Positions 1 through 8,954 of a stretch of DNA of 64,000 nt are shown one piece after another. The translations under genes were made by a program, and so were the position numbers. Source of the DNA: Acanthosoma haemorrhoidale (lineage: Eukaryota > Arthropoda > Insecta > Hemiptera > Acanthosomatidae); the NCBI GenBank assembly GCA_930367205.1, contig OV884015.1:78011341-78075340 (forward strand). The letters run 5' to 3'. A model generated the notes under the pieces. That model saw only the letters and a list, made by a program, of their open reading frames with translations. It was not told the DNA's origin and made no database searches. The first letter of the stretch is position 1, and each line of letters starts with the position of its first letter.

Positions 1-2622
1 CAATGACTGTGCTACACGATTAGGGTGGTTGGAAAGGCAACTGTGGAATTTCGTAAACTTGGAAGGGATGAGTTCTAGAATGTAGGGTATATTAAGGTCG
101 TTATGAAGGGTTTTGTTGCTGACATAATAAGGGGCATTTACTATTGTTCTCAGGACTTTTGATTGAAAGGATTGGATACGCTTGATGTTCGACTTTTTTG
201 CTGTCCCCCATAGCTCTATTCCGTATGTCCAGATTGGTTTAAGTATAACTTTGTAAATTAGTAGTTTATTTTCTATTGAGAGATGGGATGTCCTTTGAAG
301 TAGTCTGTACAGTTGTCCAAAGCGTCTGTTTAGTTCTTGTCTTTTTAGTCTCGTATGTGGGTTCCAGGTCAGTCGTTTGTCAAGATGGAAGCCTAAGTAC
401 CGTACTGTCTCGGATACAGGGAGAGGAATAGAATTAAAATAAACTAGTGGACAAGACTTGCGACAAAGGGTGAAGGTAATGTGGGAGCATTTTGCTTCAT
501 TAACTTTGATCCGCCATTGATTGCACCAATACTCGATCTCGTCAAGGTGTTTTTGAAGGTTATGGGATGCTATGTCGGGGTCTGGGTGGGATGACAAGAT
601 TGCAGTGTCATCTGCAAATGTGGCCAAGAAGGTATTGGGAGTAGAGGGGACATCAGCGGTGTATAGGTTATAGAGGATGGGGCCCAGGACACTGCCCTGT
701 GGAACTCCTGCACTTATGGGATAGTAGTTAGAGTATTCTAAACCACAGCGGACTTGGAAGAAGCGGTTTGAAAGGTAGGACTGTAGGATTAGGAAAAGGG
801 TCTGTGGTAAATATCTTTTGAGCTTGTAGAGCAAACCTGCAAGCCAAACCCTGTCAAAAGCTTGAGCTATATCGAGAAAGGCAGCAGTGCAATACTGTTT
901 GGTTTCAAGGGCTGAGGAGATGTGATCAACAACGCGAAGGCCTTGTTGAGCAGTGGAATGTCGTTGGCGGAAACCAAACTGGTGTGTGGGAAAAAGGTTT
1001 TTGGATTCAACAATTGGAAATAGACGTTTTAGTAGGAGTTTCTCAAAAATTTTTGAGAGGATAGGGAGTAGGCTAATTGGACGGTAAGATGAGGCGTCAT
1101 TGGGTGGTTTACCAGGTTTGGCGAATAGGACAATAATGGAATGTTTCCAGAGGAGAGGAAAGTGCGTCGTTCGGATAATGCAATTATATATTTAGGTTAA
1201 AAAGATTATGGCTTTAGGAGGAAGTTGTTTGAGAATTTGAGGAGTAAGGAGATCATATCCAGGGGATTTTCGGTGAGGTAAGGTTTTCAGAAGATATTTG
1301 ACCTCAGAGGGATTAACGGCTTTTGGTGGAAGAGAGAGATGAATAGGTGAAGTGAGGAAATCTTCCACAGTTGTGCTGTGAGTATGGCTTTGATGAGAAA
1401 GGTGAGGTGTGAAAGTATGGGTAAGATGCAGAGCGAATTCCTCCGACCTATCCCCATCCGAAGCCGCCCAGGACCCATCATCACGACGGAGTGGATGTGA
1501 AACAGGTTGATACTTTAGGATTTTTTTGGTTACATTCCACAAGGAGTTATCCCTGGTAGACAGAGAGGAGAGGTAGGAATTGAAAGAATCGGAACGGAAG
1601 GATGCCAATCGCCGCTTTACCAATCGGCAGTACTGATTGTACGAGCGGCGATCAGCAGGATGCCGGGATCTTTGCCACACTGTTCTGGAGCGGCGTTTGG
1701 ATTGGATTAGGTCTTTGAGATGCTGAGGTAAACTATTATGATTATGGATTTTTGGGTGACGATGGGGTGACGATGCCTCCCAAGCCGACCTCTGGACCAG
1801 GGTAGTGAAAGAATGCACTGCATCGTCTAGGTCTTGGGATGTTTTCAGGGACACTTTGAGGTCAATGGAGCCTGTAAGAAGCTGGCGGAAGTGGTCCCAA
1901 TCGACTGGGCCCCTAATAAATGAAGGAGGAGGTAGTTTGTGAATTGGTCTTAGGGAAATGGTTAATAGTAAAGGGCTATGATCGGAGGAAAGGTCATCGA
2001 GGCGCTTGAGTGAATAGTTTAGTGTTCCTAAACTATTGTAGAAGAAGAAGTCTAGGAGATCTGGATTTCGGTTGGGATCTGATGGCCAGTAGGTGGCTGT
2101 GTCAGGAGAGATCGTGGAGCAATGTTTCCGTGTGAGTGCAGACAGCAAAGCACGTCCGCGTGTATTCGTGGATCTTGACCCCCAGTGTTGGTGCTTCGCA
2201 TTAAAGTCCCCACCCACAAGGAAACAATGTCCTATGGAGTCTAGAAAGGAGATGAATTGGGAATCGGAAATGGATTTATTGGGAGGGCAGTACACTGATG
2301 CTAGAGTAAGGGGGAAAGGGAAGGTGCTGATTGACACTGCAGTGGACTGAAGGAAATCATGTGCTACCAAAGGAACTATGTGGTGGGATATGGAGTTATG
2401 GACAATGACAGCGGTACCTGCATGAGCTGTTCCATCTGGGTGATCAGTTCGGTAAGTATGGTACTGTCGAACCGTAAATGGTCGTTTACTCGTAAGTCTT
2501 GTTTCAGTAATGAGAGCTACGTCGATGTTCTTGTCGTGGAGTAGTGCTGTCAGTTCGTTAGTGTGGGTGCGAACACCACTCGCATTCCAAAGGAGAATGG
2601 ATAAGGAGTCAGAAGGATCCAC
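1..2622 (-). pseudogene. LINE ORF2, endonuclease-reverse transcriptase with one nonsense codon (copy A)
   Basis: ORF2 nicks target DNA and copies element RNA. The endonuclease part has the expected residues: N13 in LWNAS, E40 in LITETRL, D139 and N141 in GGDFNAKH, D191, and SSDHS at 212-216 (counted from 2622). RT motifs continue to the window edge: DIAQAFDRV near 850-880, AGVPQGSVLGP near 675-715 and FADD at 618-607. A TAA at 1194-1192 interrupts it where copy B has Tyr and copy C has Cys. I checked six landmarks between 1194 and 82 and all lie in one frame, so this may be the only lesion. The nominal first codon at 2622 is GTG, not a credible start; no ATG follows within the first 60 codons. 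Confidence 0.88.
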
Positions 2623-3609
2623 TTATGGATTTTGTTTAACGGGGATAAGGTAGGAGACAAGATTTGTAAGAAGGGAAATGAGAGGGGTAATTAGGGTTCT
2701 GAATTCTGTAAGGAATGATGTTAATAGGCTAGTGAGATCTGAAGAGCTTGGAGGTGAAGGAATATGCGAGATGTGTGGTTGAGGATGGGATTGGGTTTGC
2801 TGGTTGGCGGGATGAGCGGAATGCTGGGGAAGAGATACTTGCGGAGGAGAAGTGGGCAGTGCCTGTGACTGCTCTCTGTTCCGAACGGCATCAGCAAAAG
2901 AGACAGAAGGCCTCAAATTTCTGGTGGGGACGCTTCTTGAGCTGCCTGTCACTGGCCTCTCTTCTTCTGGCCGACGACGTTGCTCGCTCCTGGACTTGAG
3001 GATTCTATAGGCCTCACAGCCCTTGTAGTTGGCCGGATGGTCTTGCTGGCAGAGCACGCATACAGCAGGCGATTTTAGGGGCTTTTTGCACAATTCGCTT
3101 TTGTGCTGCCCACTACACTTTACACACCTAGGAGGGTGGTGGCAGTACGATTTCGTGTGCCCATATGCCTGGCAATTATGGCATTGGACGATGTCTCTTT
3201 TGGGGTAAGGTTTTTCGACCTGTACTCTTGTGTAATATAAGGTTGTTAAGTCATAAATTTTCTCCACGCCTGATGTCCGCTCGAGATCTACAAAAAATAA
3301 TGGTAATGCCGTTTTGGTTGATTCGTTTTGTTTTCTGTCCTCACGTAAAACGTTGGTTATTTGTCGAACTTTAAATCCCAGAGCTGATAGTTCGTCTTCA
3401 ATTTCATCAGCTGGTGTGGTCGGGTGCAGATTTCTTATCACTACTCGAAGCGATCGTTCTTGTTTCAACTGATATGTGTGGAAGTCTGCATTGGTTTCTT
3501 CCAAATACTTGATGATCGCTCGATAAGTATCGGGAGTGTCTGGGGAAATTTTTGTATCCCGAGAGCGATTGAGGCACGTATATTTTCCGGTACCTACTAC
3601 TTTGCTCAT
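2623..3609 (-). CDS. LINE ORF1 protein, zinc-knuckle nucleic-acid-binding (copy A)
   Basis: 328 residues. The role known for this family is binding element RNA in a ribonucleoprotein and acting as a nucleic-acid chaperone. Residues about 50-130 form a PRE_C2HC-like region (SLRVVIRNLHPTTPADE). Three knuckles follow: C143-C146-H151-C156, C162-C165-H169-C174 and C184-C187-H191-C198. The C-terminal third is Pro/Ser/Gln-rich and ends in a hydrophobic Leu/Ile run. The ATG at 3609 is preserved as ATG in copy C, but copy C continues upstream in frame, so the true ORF1 probably began earlier and the N-terminus here has decayed. The stop TAA (2625-2623) is directly followed, in the same frame, by ORF2. 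Confidence 0.85.
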   Translation of the reverse strand: MSKVVGTGKYTCLNRSRDTKISPDTPDTYRAIIKYLEETNADFHTYQLKQERSLRVVIRNLHPTTPADEIEDELSALGFKVRQITNVLREDRKQNESTKTALPLFFVDLERTSGVEKIYDLTTLYYTRVQVEKPYPKRDIVQCHNCQAYGHTKSYCHHPPRCVKCSGQHKSELCKKPLKSPAVCVLCQQDHPANYKGCEAYRILKSRSEQRRRPEEERPVTGSSRSVPTRNLRPSVSFADAVRNREQSQALPTSPPQVSLPQHSAHPANQQTQSHPQPHISHIPSPPSSSDLTSLLTSFLTEFRTLITPLISLLTNLVSYLIPVKQNP

Positions 3610-3680
3610 TTGTGAGCATAGTAGATGATAATTTTAGTGATTTAATTAATAGTGATTGCCGGGGCTGGATGTGCTACATT

Positions 3681-4276
3681 CATTCAGTAGATAGTCTTTC
3701 GTATGCTTGTTTGAATGCTCTACAATAACGGTCGTAAAAATAATTCAATCGTATTGCTTAGGCCACAGCCTATATATATGTGTATTATTATGGTATAGTA
3801 TCTTTGAAAATCGAATTGTAAATATAAAATAGTCGAGGAACAATAAAAAGGTAATCGATTGGATTCAAAGACAATTATATGGGGATTTCCAATTTGTGAT
3901 TTTAACTAGCTAGATTGATAAACGTTTTGTAATATAGTTTTCATTAATAATATTAATTTAGTCTTATATGTTACGCTTCATTTTAAATCATTCATTCAAG
4001 TAAATTTATAAGTATACAATAAATAGTAATAATTGATGCTGTTCTTAATGAAGCTTTCCTCAATTTCCTATTTATTATTGAATTTATTATTGCATCATCT
4101 TGTCTAATAATTAACCCTAACTAAAAGTAAATTTAAATCAACTCTTCGTTCAAGGGACATATCCCTAGACAAATGATCAAGATTATTAGTGTAATAATTA
4201 ACACAAGTTAATTACAATCATAAAATTAATTAAAAAAATAAGTGTAGACAATAGGGGTTCATATAATATATATATA
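3681..4276. other. AT-rich stretch, no gene seen
   Basis: Very AT-rich DNA without a recognisable reading frame. Long runs of AATTA/TTAAT words and a terminal (TA)n tract at about 4262-4276 form the insertion site of the next element. Confidence 0.5.
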
Positions 4277-4593
4277 TGTAAGACAATTATTGTAGGTGGG
4301 GTGAATAAACTGAAATCAGTTTCTCTGTAAACAAAGTTAGCAATTTTATTCACTATATATTATATTATAACAATTATTAATACTGATTTACACAATCTTA
4401 CCTGTAAACAAAGAAACGACAATTACAGTTTCTAACTATCAATTCTCTATTTACACTATTTTATTTTACACACTATTTACATGTTCTGTTATCTCACATA
4501 ACCTTCTCTATCTGATAACTGATGCTCCATCTGGTGGGGGCCAGTGGAAGCAGCACGGCAAATTCAAATGAAAGAGAGATCACTTTCATTACA
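4277..4593 (-). repeat. 3' LTR of the deleted gypsy element
   Basis: On the minus strand it starts TGTAATGAAAG, next to purine-rich CCTCAGAGAGGGGAGA, and ends in CA at 4277, giving about 317 bp. The inner limit is fixed by the repeat with 4885-5047; the outer limit at 4277 is inferred from the TG/CA rule, and 4291 is an alternative. Confidence 0.7.
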
Positions 4594-4629
4594 TCTCCCC
4601 TCTCTGAGGTGAAAATTCTTTGAAAATTT

Positions 4630-4896
4630 TCAGTCTGGCAATATCGGAAGTAATTTTGTTATGTGAAAGAATCCAGTTTCTTGCTTTCCTCTTCCGGTAT
4701 TTATTTTATATATTGAATTTGATATCTTTTCTGTTATTTCAAAGGGACCAATTTTTAATTCATCTAGTTTATTCCTGTTCAATTTGTTGCCATTTTCTAT
4801 ATATACTGTATCTCCTGTGTTAAATTCCCAATGTTTTCTTGATTTATCAAATATTTTCTTGTTGTATTCATGAGACTTTTTTGTTCTAACTATCAA
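4630..4896 (-). pseudogene. Integrase C-terminal (GPY/F-like) remnant
   Basis: 88-codon frame whose middle, GDTVYIENGNKLNRNK then IGPFEI, has the pattern of the GPY/F module that ends many Ty3/gypsy integrases and binds DNA or chromatin. It ends shortly before the purine-rich tract and LTR, as expected for the end of pol. The first few codons (4896-4885) derive from LTR sequence across the deletion junction, so the frame is a by-product of the deletion, not a gene start. Confidence 0.75.
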
Positions 4897-5047
4897 TTCT
4901 CTATTTACACTATTTTATTTTACACACTATTTACATGTTCTGTTATCTCACATAACCTTCTCTATCTGATAACTGATGCTCCATCTGGTGGGGGCCAGTG
5001 GAAGCAGCACGGCAAATTCAAATGAAAGAGAGATCACTTTCATCACA
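4885..5047 (-). repeat. Partial 5' LTR of the deleted gypsy element
   Basis: Direct repeat of 4431-4593, same length (163 bp), with a single difference seen (T/C near 5044). Only the first half of the LTR is left; the rest went with the internal deletion. Confidence 0.85.
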
Positions 5048-5059
5048 TATATATATATA

Positions 5060-5239
5060 AGTTAAGTCCAGGCGCCGCTAGTGCCCAGCCTTAATCCCCA
5101 AACATATGTTATCTGTATATGTTTACAGGTAATACCTATAGATAGAGGTATCTTGGTCTAAATAAAGCAGTCTTGTTATAACGTTCTACGTGTTCTTATT
5201 ACCAACCTTTCTTAGCTTGTAATTCAATAAACATTAACT
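5060..5239 (+). repeat. 5' LTR of gypsy-1
   Basis: Begins AGTTAAGTCC and ends CATTAACT, so the ends are inverted (AGTTAA/TTAACT). An AATAAA lies near 5160 and another near 5225. Both limits are inferred from the end motifs and the primer site, since no second LTR is present. Confidence 0.65.
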
Positions 5240-5256
5240 GGTGCCGAAACCCGGGA
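5239..5256 (+). other. Primer-binding site complementary to tRNA-Phe
   Basis: TGGTGCCGAAACCCGGGA is complementary to the 3' end of animal tRNA-Phe (...TCCCGGGTTTCGGCACCA), all 18 bases as I remember that tRNA. It directly abuts the LTR end and would prime minus-strand synthesis. A one- to two-base variant occurs at 13,372. Confidence 0.75.
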
Positions 5257-5334
5257 ACCGTGGAGAAAGAGAGTTATCGAGTGCGAGCGTAATTTTTTTT
5301 TGTTTTTTTTTCTTCTATACGCGAAAGAGAGAAG

Positions 5335-6525
5335 ATGACTGAAGGAGGAATTTTGAGACAGCCCGTCTTGAATCTCGTAGAGGGAGCAGATATTAGAAGA
5401 GTGGGAACTATGCCAGAAGTTCATGCCACGGCGCTCGCGCTGATGAGGGTAAAAGCGATGAATACCCAGGATCTGAGGAAGGCTGTTGCGGAGCTGGAGA
5501 GATTCACTGGGGAACTGGGTGAGCTGAACCATTTACTAAAAGGAGGAGACCGTCTCACAGCTTTAATTGGAGCTAAAGCAGAAGAAAATTTAATAGATCC
5601 CAGAGACGCGGAATCGTTGAAGGCGGCCCTGATATGTCGGGTCAAGAGAAGTATACTGAATCAAATTCAGGCAGATGAAGAAACCCCGTGGGAATTAATT
5701 AAGATGAGATTGAAGAAGGCGTACGGAGGAGGACGATGGACTCCCGAGGAGGACATATTCCAAATGTTTAGGGAGACAAAGTCCCCAAGACAAAGTAACG
5801 GGCAATATGCTGCGGGGTTAGTAGTCCGTTTCAATAAGATAACGGAGAAGATGAGAGAGTCGATTAGCGTAGAAGAGGTGGAGGGTAGAATGGGATTCTT
5901 ATCCACAATTCTAAAAGTGCAACTGGCCAAGGAGACAGGAAGAAAGGAAGGATTCTCTGATGAGCGCTCGTTCTCGGAGTGTGCACAATCAATGATCGAC
6001 ACTAGCGCCAAGGAGGAAGAAGTGAGGGTGCAAGACGTCGACAATGAGTGGAGCCGAGTTGCATACAAAAGAACCCGGACCCTGAAACCAACCTGGAGGA
6101 GACCAGAAACGTCCGTTATTGGCAGAGACAAGGGAACGACAGGAGAAAGAAGATTTAGAGGAACGAGACCGAGGTATGCCCCGCCCAGGGAAGAAAGAAA
6201 ATGCCACGGATGTAGGAAGGCAGGACATTTAGTGGCACAGTGTCCTCGAACAAAATGTTTTGAGTGTGGCGAGGAAGGACACATCGCGAGGCATTGCCCG
6301 TATATCTTCCGGAGGAGAGAATACCAACGACCAGAACCAATGGAGGTAAACACTCAAGAAGTAAGAGAGAGACGGAGCATGACACATGGGGAGAGTGGAT
6401 CATCAGAAGATCAGTCATCAGGGACTTCGGGAACTGAAGGAGAAGAAGCGAGGCGCAGCAGAAACAGGAGACAGACAGGGCAGAAGGTCGAGTCACGTAG
6501 ATGGGAGCAACGTGATGAAGCCTGA
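5335..6525 (+). CDS. gag: gypsy-1 Gag (capsid and nucleocapsid)
   Basis: 396 residues. Gag forms the particle and packages RNA. The N-terminal 250 residues are mostly helical in character (ALALMRVKAMNTQDLRKAV, LERFTGELGELNHLLKGGD), as in retroelement capsids. Two canonical CX2CX4HX4C knuckles follow at C290-C293-H298-C303 and C308-C311-H316-C321. The tail is rich in Arg, Glu and Ser. The ATG lies about 80 bases after the primer site, a normal leader. The reading frame is intact. It ends in a single UGA (6523-6525), and the same frame stays open into protease and RT. A decayed relative of this Gag is at 13,455-14,221. Confidence 0.88.
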   Translation: MTEGGILRQPVLNLVEGADIRRVGTMPEVHATALALMRVKAMNTQDLRKAVAELERFTGELGELNHLLKGGDRLTALIGAKAEENLIDPRDAESLKAALICRVKRSILNQIQADEETPWELIKMRLKKAYGGGRWTPEEDIFQMFRETKSPRQSNGQYAAGLVVRFNKITEKMRESISVEEVEGRMGFLSTILKVQLAKETGRKEGFSDERSFSECAQSMIDTSAKEEEVRVQDVDNEWSRVAYKRTRTLKPTWRRPETSVIGRDKGTTGERRFRGTRPRYAPPREERKCHGCRKAGHLVAQCPRTKCFECGEEGHIARHCPYIFRRREYQRPEPMEVNTQEVRERRSMTHGESGSSEDQSSGTSGTEGEEARRSRNRRQTGQKVESRRWEQRDEA

Positions 6526-6596
6526 GGAGCGTGTCGGCAGAGAGGCGACCGCATCCTGAGATGTAATGCAATTCGGGAGAGGATGTGTGCGTTGCC
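6523..6596 (+). promoter_or_regulatory. Candidate readthrough signal: UGA plus 13-bp stem-loop
   Basis: The gag UGA is followed by GGA, and 18 bases later a stem-loop begins. Arm 6544-6556 (GGCGACCGCATCC) pairs with 6581-6587 and 6591-6596, with a three-base bulge at 6588-6590 and a 24-base loop. I count 13 pairs, two of them G-U. Downstream structure after an in-frame stop is the layout that allows Gag-Pol readthrough in murine leukaemia virus and similar systems. Function here is inferred; I saw the frame and the pairing directly. Confidence 0.5.
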
Positions 6597-7773
6597 AATA
6601 ATTAGGGTCAAAGGAGGAGAGATGTGTCTGGTGGACACGGGAAGCACCAACACCATCATGTCCCGCGGAGCGCTGGAGAGGCTGTATGGTGGAGAGAGGG
6701 CACTCCAGATTCAGGTATGTAATTGTAGTTTAATCACCCTGGGAGGCCCTTGCGAGGTAGTGGGAGAGTTAGTCATAGGGCTAAATAGGTGGGCGAAGAA
6801 AGGGGGAGATCTAAAGATACATATCGTAGGAAACATGCCGCGGGAGTACCAGGTGATAGTTGGGTGCGACATGTTGGGGAAGGTAGGTGCGCGTGTGGAG
6901 AATATCGGGGAAAAATGGAACATTAAGTTGGGCAAAGTGGAATATAAATGTCAAGGGACTATATGGGACGGAAGAGCGCGGATAGGGGCGGTTAATAAAA
7001 TAGAGGGCTGGAGGGAAGGCCTACAGAGGGAGTTTGAGGATATTTTTTACGTAGAGGGAGACACGCTAGGAGCGACTGGGAAGACGGTCCACGAGATCCA
7101 GTTAAAGAAAGAACGCGTCACATACGTGAAAGAGAGACGATATCCGCAGGCACTACGTAGGCATATTAGAGAGGAGCTAGAGGGTCTCAAACGGCAAGGG
7201 ATTATAATTGATAGCACTTCGCCATATAACAGTCCTCTATGGGCAGTGAGGAAGAAAAATAGACCTGGGGACGAGACGGAGAAATACAGGGTAGTTATCG
7301 ATTATCGGAAGTTAAACGAGAACACGACGGATGAGAAGTATCCTATTCCCCGATTTGAGGACATATTAGACAGATTGAACGGGGCGACAATATTTAGTAC
7401 CCTAGATCTAAAGGAAGGCTATCACCAGATCAAGATGAGTGCGAACGACCAAGACAAAACGGCCTTTACATTTGAGAGGGGGCATTATCAATTTACCAGG
7501 ATGCCATTTGGACTGAAAAACGCCCCGATTACCTTTCAACGCCTAATGGATGAATTTTTGAGGGGAATAGACGAAGCGGTATGCCAGGTCTACATGGACG
7601 ATCTGTTAGTTTTCAGCAGAACGGAGGCAGAGCACGTTGAGCACCTAAGAAGTGTATTTCAAAGAGTCCGCGAATTCGGATTAAAATTGTCCATGGAGAA
7701 GTCTCTGTTGGGGAAGAAAAAAATCAATTTTTTGGGCCACACTATCTCACAGGAGACAAAAGTAATAAAATAG
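6526..7773 (+). pseudogene. pol: gypsy-1 Pol: protease and partial reverse transcriptase
   Basis: In frame with gag across the UGA at 6523. Protease: LVDTGSTNTIMS (catalytic Asp near 6635) and VIVGCDMLG. Reverse transcriptase: VVIDYRKLNENT, FSTLDLKEGYHQIKM, MPFGLKNAPITFQRLM and YMDD at 7591-7602, then NFLGHTIS. All catalytic Asp residues of RT are present. The frame ends at 7773 shortly after the thumb begins, so RNase H and integrase are lost. No frameshift is seen within the part that remains. The ATG at 6583 is internal; if readthrough is used no separate start is needed. Confidence 0.88.
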
Positions 7774-7823
7774 AGAAGGAAGTGGAAGACTTGAAAAATA
7801 AATTGGAAGAAAATAAAAATAAA

Positions 7824-8951
7824 ATGTCAGGTAACTCGTGTGAACCTCAATTAATAATTGATAAGGAAATAATAAGAGTAATAAGTAGTAATAACAAATT
7901 AGAATTTCAAAACTTTAAAAATTCGGACCTGATAGAATTCTTGAATAAATTAAAAAATTCAATAAATAAAAATTCGGAGTGGAATAAGTTAGAATTTCAA
8001 ATTGCAGCTCATTTAAGTGAGATATCTTTTTGCTGGTTCAATATGAACAAAATGAAGTTTAATAGATGGGAAGATTTTGAAATTGATTTCAGGGCTGTTT
8101 TTTGTGGTAAGGATTACAAAGAATATCTAATTTCAGTATTAAATGGAAATTACCTAAATTTCATGTATCTAAACCCGCAAGAATATTTGTCGGAATTCAC
8201 TACTCGGATGATAACTATGGACATCTTAAATGAAGAATCCACGTGCCAAATGTTCATAAGACATTTTGGGCAATCGGTTTTTAACCTTTGCATAAACAGA
8301 AAAGTTGAAAAAGTGGTAGAATTATTCAACATTTTAGGGATGTTTAATAAAAATCAGATCATTAAAGAATTAAAAAATGGCAATCTTCAAAATAACGGGT
8401 TAAATCATAATTGTGTAAATTATCCACAAGTGAACCAACAGACTTATAATAAACCATACCATCACGATAAAGGGCAAGATAATAACTTTGAGCGAGACAA
8501 AAAAGATGATTATTACCAAAATAGACAAACAAATGACATACAAACTGGACGGTTCAACAGACCATATCAGAAATTTACTGGGGAAAATAGAAACAGATTT
8601 AGGGGTTATCAAAATAGTAATTTTAAAAATGGTAATAGTCAAAGCCAATTTGCAAATGGTCAACAATCGGGATTTAAAGGCGGTTTTACAAATAAAGAAA
8701 CGACCAGAACAGACAGAAGACCATATTATCAGAAAAATTATAGTCAGAATAGAGAGGAGTTTGAGCAAAATGACAGACTAAATGAACGACAAATACAGTG
8801 TAATCAAATTGAATCGCAGAGTGATGATAACCAACTGGATCTAGACAATAGTGAAGAAATTAGGAATGAACACGAGACAGTAATGCGAGAAAACAAATTT
8901 ACAACACATACGATGGTACATCAGGACCACAGACAAAATGAATTAGAATGA
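7824..8951 (+). CDS. gag: gypsy-2 Gag-like protein without zinc knuckles
   Basis: The first ATG is at 7824 (MSGNSCEPQ); the open frame extends further upstream to the junction, so the real start could have been lost. The first 200 residues are a hydrophobic/charged mix consistent with a capsid. From about residue 200 it becomes Asn/Gln/Arg-rich with RNRFRGYQN-like basic stretches, which could replace zinc knuckles in RNA binding. No CCHC box is present. It ends in UGA at 8949-8951, followed by CUA, and the same frame continues into pol. Identity as Gag rests mainly on position before the protease and on composition. Confidence 0.7.
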   Translation: MSGNSCEPQLIIDKEIIRVISSNNKLEFQNFKNSDLIEFLNKLKNSINKNSEWNKLEFQIAAHLSEISFCWFNMNKMKFNRWEDFEIDFRAVFCGKDYKEYLISVLNGNYLNFMYLNPQEYLSEFTTRMITMDILNEESTCQMFIRHFGQSVFNLCINRKVEKVVELFNILGMFNKNQIIKELKNGNLQNNGLNHNCVNYPQVNQQTYNKPYHHDKGQDNNFERDKKDDYYQNRQTNDIQTGRFNRPYQKFTGENRNRFRGYQNSNFKNGNSQSQFANGQQSGFKGGFTNKETTRTDRRPYYQKNYSQNREEFEQNDRLNERQIQCNQIESQSDDNQLDLDNSEEIRNEHETVMRENKFTTHTMVHQDHRQNELE

Positions 8952-8954
8952 CTA
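8949..8954 (+). promoter_or_regulatory. UGA-CUA stop context between gag and pol of gypsy-2
   Basis: TGA CTA, with gag and pol in the same frame (9006 minus 7782 is 1224, a multiple of three) and no other stop between 8952 and the protease. UGA-CUA is a well-known leaky stop context, as in many alphaviruses and several animal readthrough genes. Use of readthrough here is inferred. Confidence 0.5.

Larger units (their letters stand above)
1..3680 (-). mobile_element. Jockey-type LINE, copy A (nearly intact, cut by window edge)
   Basis: Non-LTR retrotransposon read right to left: ORF1 (3609-2623), then ORF2 (2622 to the left edge). The order PRE_C2HC-like region, three zinc knuckles, APE-type endonuclease, reverse transcriptase is that of the Jockey clade. 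The 3' end lies outside the window; copy I suggests that only about 30 codons of ORF2 plus a 3' UTR of a few hundred bases are missing. Similarity to copy C upstream of 3609 fades by about 3680, so the 5' boundary is approximate. Other copies in this window (B to I) are 5'-truncated or decayed. Copy A is the best preserved. Confidence 0.9.
4277..5047 (-). mobile_element. Internally deleted Ty3/gypsy element (minus strand)
   Basis: Read on the minus strand: the first 163 bp of a 5' LTR (5047-4885), a short remnant of the integrase C-terminus (4884-4630), a purine-rich tract beside 4594-4610, then a full 3' LTR (4593-4277). The two LTR segments differ at one base in 163, so insertion was recent. 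The flanks are (TA)n on both sides, fitting a 4-6 bp TATA-type duplication. Most of gag and pol was lost by a deletion joining LTR to integrase at a short TTAGAA-like match. Confidence 0.8.
5060..7772 (+). mobile_element. Errantivirus-like Ty3/gypsy element gypsy-1, 3' part missing
   Basis: Order: 180-bp LTR, tRNA-Phe primer site, gag, UGA, protease and reverse transcriptase up to the FLGHTIS motif. The LTR ends AGTTAA...TTAACT overlap the primer site by one T and follow a TATA target, as in insect errantiviruses. RNase H, integrase, any env and the 3' LTR are absent because another element begins at about 7,775. Base composition is clearly richer in G+C than gypsy-2. It is described as an old genomic copy only. 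Confidence 0.82.

Noticed and set aside
2620..2622. GTG as start of LINE ORF2; likewise GTG at 7782 and TTG at 9006 for the gypsy-2 frames
   Set aside because: These only appear as starts under bacterial codon rules. In a eukaryote the frames are better read as continuing from the upstream ORF or junction.
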